Below are positions 19,261-25,469 of a DNA stretch of 25,469 nucleotides, one piece after another. The position numbers and the translations under genes were made by a program. A model generated the notes under the pieces. It was not told where the DNA came from. It saw nothing but the letters and a program-made list of their open reading frames with translations, and did no database searches. Origin of the DNA: Folioceros fuciformis. Its lineage: Eukaryota > Anthocerotophyta > Anthocerotopsida > Anthocerotales. Each line of letters opens with the position of its first letter. Within the stretch, counting starts at the first letter, position 1. The DNA lies in NCBI GenBank assembly GCA_049999805.1, contig JBNGIO010004527.1, forward strand, positions 1 to 25,469. Reading direction: 5' to 3'.

Positions 19261-20394
19261 GTATGCTAGGTGAACACTTAAAATTCGTAGCATTCTTGTC
19301 ACAAGGCAATAACACTCATCAAAGGGTTGTACAACTCGGTTCGAGGCAGAACTGGTTGTAAGGTGATAAACAATAATTAACATTCAATGGCTTAGAATTG
19401 CTACATGAAAGGAAAGCCAAAGCCCACTTTGCTTGCTGTACCATGAAGTTCAGTGCTCAATCTATGTGCCTCTAAAGGGGTCTGTGTGCTAGCGTGCTGC
19501 ACTTGCAGCAGCAGGAGCGAGTTTAGCAAGTGGGGTAAGTGACACGACCAGCTAGAATAAATTGAGTCTTTTAAATTTACCCCCTGGATCGTCGTCGTCC
19601 ATTGGAATGGTGACGGTCTTGCAGCGGGACGAAGGCGGTTCCGTTGGCCAGCTGAACGGTTAGGAGGGAAATTTTGAGCGGCTCGTGGAGTTTTGCATGC
19701 ACAATAGCCGACGGCCGCCTGGGCACTGGGTGTCGAGTGCTGGGTAAGCTGAGGGCCGAGGCTGACATCCATCAGCTCATGAATGCGCAAATTCGTGCGA
19801 GCTTGTCAGCCGTCACGGACTTTCTTTGTTGCGAGCGTGAGTAAGCCAACGTCCAGTCCCAATCTGACCGGGGCTGCAAAAAAAGAGTCGGACTCCCAAC
19901 TTCCTGCTCCGGACCGGACCCTCTCATGGCTGTGCAAAGCCTGTGTGGGGTCGGCCTGTGTGGGGTCGACCTGTGCTGCTTTGAATTCAGATCACCAGGC
20001 CTGCGCTGCCGGAGATCGGACGTGCTCTTCGGTCTCGCCCTCGCGTGCTTGCTCTTCCCTCGATTTCATTGAGCCGCTCGCATGCGGAAGGACAAGCCGT
20101 GCTGCGCCTTTTCAGTTTGGTGTATCTCATTCCCCTTCTCGCTTGCGGAAGGACGTTGTCGATCCTTCCCTGCGCGAGAGCGGGAAATTTATTCTCGTCC
20201 GTACCGAAATATGTGATGATGAAGTCTAACTGCCTGCCGAGGACTCTGACGAGCTGGTGCTAGGGAAGGACTCGTCAGATTGACGTCGGACCCAGCTACT
20301 GCACATCCTGCTGCCTGCTGCCAGCTGCAGCGGACGTCGGGGTCGGCTTCCGCTTTGGCGAAGCTGCCAGAGGGCCTGGTGGCGCCGGATTGCG
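19261..20394 (+). other. Promoter and probable 5' leader of the second PHD/MBD-like gene
   Basis: No conserved protein is readable. Composition rises from AT-rich to GC-rich from about 19570. A 15-bp direct duplication (CCTGTGTGGGGTCGG/C) lies near 19940-19970. CTCGC(A/T)TGCGGAAGGAC-like words occur twice, around 20078 and 20137. A plus-strand open frame at 19783-20229 is Ser/Ala/Cys-rich and without recognisable motifs. It may be leader sequence or an upstream exon. Confidence 0.4.
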
Positions 20395-23300
20395 ATGTCG
20401 AGCACTCGGCCAGCGGCTGAGAACATGTTGCGCGGGGAAGGTCGGCTGCAATCTTGGAGCATTCCACCGCGGCTGAGGCACATGCTGTGGCCGCTCGGGA
20501 GGCCGAAGCACGCGGTTGGGGACCTGGAGCTGGCCCAAGGCGGCACGGGCGTGGAGGCTGCCATGGCGCGGGCCGAGCAGGCTGCCCCGAATTCTCTCCC
20601 TCCTTCCTCACAGGAGGAGAAGAGGGGTGAGGATTGCGGGGGACAGAGGCAGCAGAAATTGGACGCTGCCGAGCTGGGCCGGCCCGAGGTGGCCAAGGGG
20701 CATCAGGATGAGCCTGTTTATCATCTGCGGGTACCGCAAGCTGGGCTTGGGGATGTGGGCTGTTGGGCAGATCCGAAGATTAAGTCACAGGACTCGGAGG
20801 CGGTACCGGTTGTGTCGCTGCTGCCAGATGAGATGGGGAACCTGAGGAAGCGTGTTGTGGAGGCAGACACACAAGAGGAAGACGTGGGCTGTACTGCCAC
20901 CCAGCGGCTGAGGGGATCGCGATTGGCGGTCCGGATGGCGACTCAAAAGGGATCCCAAGTGCACACGTCCCCCTCCCGAAAGCTTGCTGTGGCAAGCATG
21001 GAAGAACGAATTCAAGATTGGCTGGGTCGCTGCAGGCTGTCGCCAGAAGAGAGATCCCGGTTTTCACTCACGGCAATGGATGGAAGGGGTCTCCGTGCTG
21101 GATATGGAGGTCAAGGTGAATTTGAATCGGTGGGCTGCCGGAGGACGGCGGTTGGAGAAAGGAATGATTCGGTGTCTGGATTGAACGGAAATTCTTCTGG
21201 CCCGACTGGAGGCGAGCAGGGACGTGCGTTGAAAGGGAGCAGCCTGACGGTGGGTCCTCCGGAAGGAATATTGAAGGAATGTCACGAAGGTAAGGAGTTG
21301 GAGAGAGAGGAGTGGGCAATGTTTGAAGGAGCTGCAGCGGAGCCAGGGCAAGACGAGGCTGTGCGACAGACGTCCGTGCAGGCTGGTGGTATCGGGCAAG
21401 ACGCGGGGGATGATGTGGCTGCAAGGGATGCCACAAATTCTGGGCAGAAGTGTTGCTCTCCAAGTGCTCATAACGATGTGCCGTGTCGGGTCACCGTGGA
21501 CAGAATTGCGGCAGTCCAAGATGAAGGAGACAACTGGTTTCCGTTGCAAACATTTACACGGGAATATTTGACATCTAGCAACGGAGGCTATCGAGAAGAG
21601 ATGGACAGTGAGAGTATCCTTGGCTATTTCCCGTTGGTCACCAGTGTTCCACTTCAAACACAAGGTCGAGCCTCCCATGTTCCACAAGACAAACAAGGTC
21701 GGGAAAAATTATTTTCAGTTCCTGGACCTATTCTTCCAAGGAAACATGGAGTCCAGAATGTTGGAAGACCTGTGACTACAGCTCAGGTTGCTACACCGAA
21801 ATTTTCTCCTCCTGCACTTCAACTCCTGCTTTGTGCAGCAGCTCCCGCCGATGCACCGGGGGATGCTGCGACTTTTCCTGGCCAAACAGGTGTGCCACCT
21901 TTAGAAGCCCAACAACAGTTTTGCGTCTTGTGTCGCAATCCAGAGACACAAGAGAGCTTGTTGTGCGATAAGTGCCACAAAAGCTTTCACGTGGTTTGTC
22001 TGGGGATAGACCTCAGGACAGATGCCCTTCAGGAGGAATGGTTGTGTCCTTCCTGCAAGATTGATGAAGGTCCTTGGAGTTGGAAACTTAGAAAGGTAGG
22101 TGTAGGTGCACCTGTACGTGAGGCCCAGCGGCAAGGGCTCCGAAGTGCTGCCAGACAGACAGGGCATGCTGGCGCCTCCATTCAGGATGATGACAGATTC
22201 GGCAGGCAAGTTATACAGAGATCTCTCTTCTTCACGCACAAATTGTCGTTTGTGTAACTGATTCTCCTAATTTTTATCTTCTGCTTTGCAGATTTGAGGC
22301 TTCGGAGCTACGGAGCAATGGAACCTATGGCTCCACCATGAATCTCAGACGCAGGAAGGCTACCGACTCAGCCGTTGCGGACCAGCTTCCTTACGACGGT
22401 GGGCAGTCTCCATTCGAAGATTCCTTCATACTAGAAGACCCCTACTACAGAACCAAGTTTGCACCACGATTTTCAGAGGAGATTGTCCGGAAGTACGAAG
22501 CTCAAGCCGTGGAGAAACTGCGGATCTACATTGAAGACAAGGGTGGAGTGTTAGCGGAAGGATGGATCGGCCGATGCATGCTGGTGAAGCACAGGACGGC
22601 ACTGCAAGCGTATTATGTGTCTCCGAGAGGGAAGAGGTTCCAATCGAAAGTGCAGGTGGCAGATTATATGGGACTGATGTCATTAAAACCCAGGCAACCG
22701 CATTATTCCACTCAGCTGATGCAACCAGAGCAGTCGCAAAAGATGAAAATTGAAGCAGAAGCAGTGCAAAACTTGCGAAAGTTCATTGCTTCCATGAACG
22801 GCAATCTTGGACCAGGTTGGACAGCTCAAGTCGTTCCCAAGAAACACATACATGGCAGGATGCACATCTGCTATTGGTCTCCCGCACCGGACAAACTTCA
22901 GTTCAGAACGAAGATGAAGGTGGCACAGCACCTGGGTCTGGTGGATGAAGGACGTAACGATGTACATTTCACAGAACCAGACCAGACAGGACTTGAATCC
23001 GCTCCTCATCAGCAGGTCGCAAGCTCTGACGTCTCAGACCACCAGGAGCACCGGGAACAGTGTGCTTGCAGCGAAGGGATGAGAACCAATGAGCAGGAAC
23101 TAAGAGATCCAGATTTCCCTCGACAACCTTCTGCATATCAAGCTATGAACGAATTACAACCGAATTGGGATTCCTCGGTGGGAGGTGAAATGGCTGGGAG
23201 TAGTGCCGATTATTCAAGTGCTCGACATGTTCGAACCTTCGGACCAAACCAGTGGTTCAACATTGTTCCTTCCGTTGACATTACCGGTGGGCGAGAATTG

Positions 23301-25469
23301 CAATCAGCAGTGACAGTGAGTGTGCGACCTGAGGGCCGCCATCAGCATGCGTCCTTGAAGGACAAGGACGGCAGGCAGGAGGCTTTCATACTCGGGTCTA
23401 ATTTGGGCTTGAAGGGTTTGCCCACAGGCACTGGTGTCCCATCCACACCGCAGATTTCGAGCATCTCATGGGCCCCAAAACGCTCTGATGCAGCAGAGAT
23501 CCGCAGGAGCGTGGATGTAAGCTTACAGAGGTGGGTATATCATCTTGCATGCATCTGAATTCGCATGCTGCCTCAATTGACAGCAACTTGAAGTGGCTCG
23601 TTGGCAGGTGCATCAATGACTACCATGCTGTTGAAGACAACGGTGGCCATACAAGCCAGGATGCAACACTGTCGTCCGGACACAAATCACACAGGACTAC
23701 CGCCGCAGCTGGGCCCAACATTTCGAACAACGTGACTGACAACAAACTCACCTGTAACGGGTACCCTCTCTTCGTCCCTTTTGAAGATGCCATACCCAGC
23801 CGACCTATTTGGTGTCCTGCTCGTATGGATTTCTGTTAAATAAAATCTCCGACTGATCTACGGGACTGTGACTGGCTGGCAGTTGTAGATCGGACGAAGA
23901 TGCACTTGTCGACGATAATGCTGTCCCAAGAGGCAACACACGTGTGCCACCAGAAGCAGCAGATGACAACTCCAAGCGCAGCAAAGTGGTGGCATCAACG
24001 AGGGTGATGTGAGTGAAAAGCACACTCCTACGCCTAGACATACTCCTAGACCGCGCCGTACTTTGTTCTGAACACCCGGCTGTTTTGCAGGAATCTGGCA
24101 CGAATTGCTGCACCTGCAGAATGCAAAGATGTAAAAGGCGAAAAAACTATCCGACAGAGAGTTGAAGCAGCCACGAGGCAGGTTCTGTTGACGGAGATGT
24201 TCAGGCCACTGAAGAGATCCAAAATGAATGCTCCCCGGCCAGTGGAGCCGTGCGATGCTATGGCAGAAAGCAACTCAGGCACCGGTATCGGAGGTGCGAC
24301 AACGGGGGAGGTGGGTTCGACGAGCCATGGGCGTGCTTGCTCCACAACGGTTTATCAGGTGGACCCTCAGGCAGCTGGTAGATGGGATATGGAGGATACC
24401 CACATTAAAGCCTGCTTCTGCACACCGCGCGAACCCTTCCTGGACCAGCCAACGGAGCCACTGCACGACAAGACAGCCAACCCAGACGAAGTAGTTCCAG
24501 TAGCGGAGTCTGAGAAGCGCAAGGGGAGGAGAAAGACGGCCCAGGCCCAGCCCCAGGCCCAGGAATTAGAAAAACCTGATGACAATGGCAAGGAGGCGAG
24601 GACGAAAATGCCGAGAACACGAAGCAGAGATCAAGCACCTGTCGCAAGCGCGCAGGATGACGACACGCTCGGGCGGAGAAAGAGGATGAAAACTGTCACC
24701 AGAGAACCCCAACAGATGGGCAGGAACAGCAAAGACTCCACACATGCGGACCCAGAGCAGGAGAAAGAGGCACAGGCGGTCCCGCAACCAGGCAGACGGA
24801 GGGGACGGCCTCGCAAGGTGCTACTCCCCCCTCCAGAAATGGTGCCCGCTCAGAAACCAAAGCAGCAGCGGCCCACACCGGCGGCTGGAAAGCAATCAGC
24901 CCTTCCACAGCCTTTAGAGACACGCAGGGGTCGCCCCAGAGGAGCCCATGCAGTCGAAAACGTCCGCAGCATCCCCAAGCCCAAGAAGGCCGCCCGGGGG
25001 CCGCTCCAAGACTCTCCCCGAGACAGCTGCGAGTACGTGGAGGTGGACGCGCCATCCATCTTCAGCTTCCCTGCCGCAGTCGTGAAGGAGGAGCCCATCA
25101 GCGACGCTGAAACTGCGAACGTAGCGAGAAGTAGGAGACGGCGCGCTGAAGCCGTGCATGCATATGGGAGAAGTGCAAGGAGGGCTCGCATACAATCCGA
25201 GGACGAAGCCTGGGCGGAGGCCAAGGCCGACGCGGACGGGCCATGGATCCGGAACATCGTGGCTGTGCATGACGGCAACTACAGGGTGTGGGATGACCGG
25301 GGCTTCGCGGTGCCCGAGGACGAGCTCGGAATGGCAAGGACCGTGTACGGGGCTCGGCACAACCGCGTTGGCCGCGAGGTGTTCAGAGGCGACTACCGCG
25401 GCGTAATCGGGAACAGGAACGATGTGGCTGCGACTGGGCCAGGTCACAGGACCACGATTCGCAAGGACT
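20395..25469 (+). CDS. PHD-finger / MBD-like / AT-hook protein, 3' end beyond the window
   Basis: Proposed exons are 20395-22205, 22292-23530, about 23608-23760, 23883 (or 23889)-24008, and 24091 to the window edge, all joined in phase 2. Exon 1 has a long low-complexity N-terminus. Residues 510-554 form a C4HC3 PHD finger: CVLC, CDKC, FHVVC, CPSC. Exon 2 carries two MBD-like modules at about 671-732 and 757-821, with AVEKLRIYI, GW, YYVSPRGKRFQSK, and LRKFI, GW, YWSP, HLGLV. The last exon has two AT-hooks (GRRRGRPRK near 24791, TRRGRPRG near 24922), basic NLS-like patches, and an unrecognised segment with PWIRNIVAVHDGNYRVWDD. The PHD, the FPGQxGxP lead-in and the modules match the gene at 2548. 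It is probably a nuclear chromatin reader and DNA-binding protein. The first two exons are secure; the third exon's ends are uncertain. Confidence 0.8.
22206..22291 (+). other. Phase-2 GC-AG intron in the second PHD/MBD-like gene
   Basis: The donor is CAG|GCAAGT and the acceptor CTTTGCAG|A, with a pyrimidine-rich tract before it. The AG left in exon 1 plus A from exon 2 make an Arg codon. The nearby GT at 22210 would be out of phase. The position corresponds to the GC-AG intron of the gene at 2548, and both are preceded by a D-x-F-x-x-x-R-like ending. Confidence 0.8.
23531..23607 (+). other. Probable phase-2 intron with two in-frame acceptors
   Basis: The donor is CAGAG|GTGGGT. The acceptor TTGGCAG ending at 23607 keeps the frame. 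A second acceptor, TTGACAG ending 24 bases earlier at 23583, also keeps the frame and would add eight residues. Which is used cannot be told from sequence alone. Confidence 0.55.
23761..23882 (+). other. Tentative phase-2 intron
   Basis: A change of frame is needed between the open stretch ending near 23839 and the coding-like stretch 23883-24008. Phase-2 donors consistent with it are GT at 23761 or 23812. Acceptors are CTGGCAG ending at 23882 or TTGTAG ending at 23888. None of the donors is strong. Joining the donor at 23812 to the acceptor at 23888 would create a stop. Confidence 0.4.
24009..24090 (+). other. Phase-2 intron
   Basis: A strong donor GAT|GTGAGT and acceptor CTGTTTTGCAG|G bound an 82-base intron. 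The AT left in the upstream exon plus G downstream give a Met codon. This joins a frame that is open on one side only to one that runs open for 1.38 kb to the window edge. Confidence 0.7.

Noticed and set aside
19783-20229. 148-codon open frame upstream of the second PHD/MBD-like gene
   Set aside because: No domain or repeat, and Ser/Ala/Cys-rich composition as expected from GC-rich leader DNA. Kept only as possible 5' leader.

Overview
The window is nuclear DNA of a land plant. It carries intron-poor PLS-class pentatricopeptide repeat (PPR) genes, a TFIID subunit with a plant-like sequence, chromatin proteins split by spliceosomal introns, and plant-type telomere-like motifs. One PPR protein ends in a DYW-type deaminase with PAxA in the PG box and a terminal Asp-Arg-His. 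As I recall the literature, such variants belong to lineages with U-to-C organelle RNA editing (hornworts, ferns, lycophytes). That points to a seed-free plant. The compact spacing and mostly short introns lean towards a hornwort, but this is inference.

Layout. Positions 1-1235 are decayed and higher-order tandem repeats interrupted by a 100-N assembly gap. Positions 2548-5279 (+) encode a PHD-finger protein with two MBD-like modules and a third degenerate one. Positions 5912-7852 (-) encode a secreted, probably GPI-anchored protein with seven cysteine-rich LysM-like modules. Positions 8650-9960 hold remains of a decayed PPR-DYW gene (-). Positions 10037-13201 (-) are a PPR gene of E+ type without a DYW domain, built by tandem duplication of a 312-bp unit. 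Positions 13636-16183 (-) are the main exon of a second, paralogous PPR gene with the variant DYW domain; its start codon lies in an unresolved upstream exon. Positions 17050-17409 (+) encode TAF13. Positions 18090-19260 are minisatellite arrays with 31-, 37- and 28-bp periods. From 20395 to the window edge (+) lies a second PHD/MBD-like gene, a paralogue of the first, extended by AT-hooks and an unrecognised C-terminus.

How the genes relate. The two PHD/MBD-like genes are dispersed paralogues flanking the rest of the window. Both are split at the same place, just after the PHD-finger exon, by a phase-2 intron with a GC-AG boundary, which supports common descent. The three PPR loci (one dead, two apparently alive) lie on the same strand and look like a local tandem cluster. 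The two living ones predict organellar RNA-editing factors: one carries a deaminase, the other lacks it and would need one in trans. The LysM-like and TAF13 genes have no evident functional link to their neighbours.
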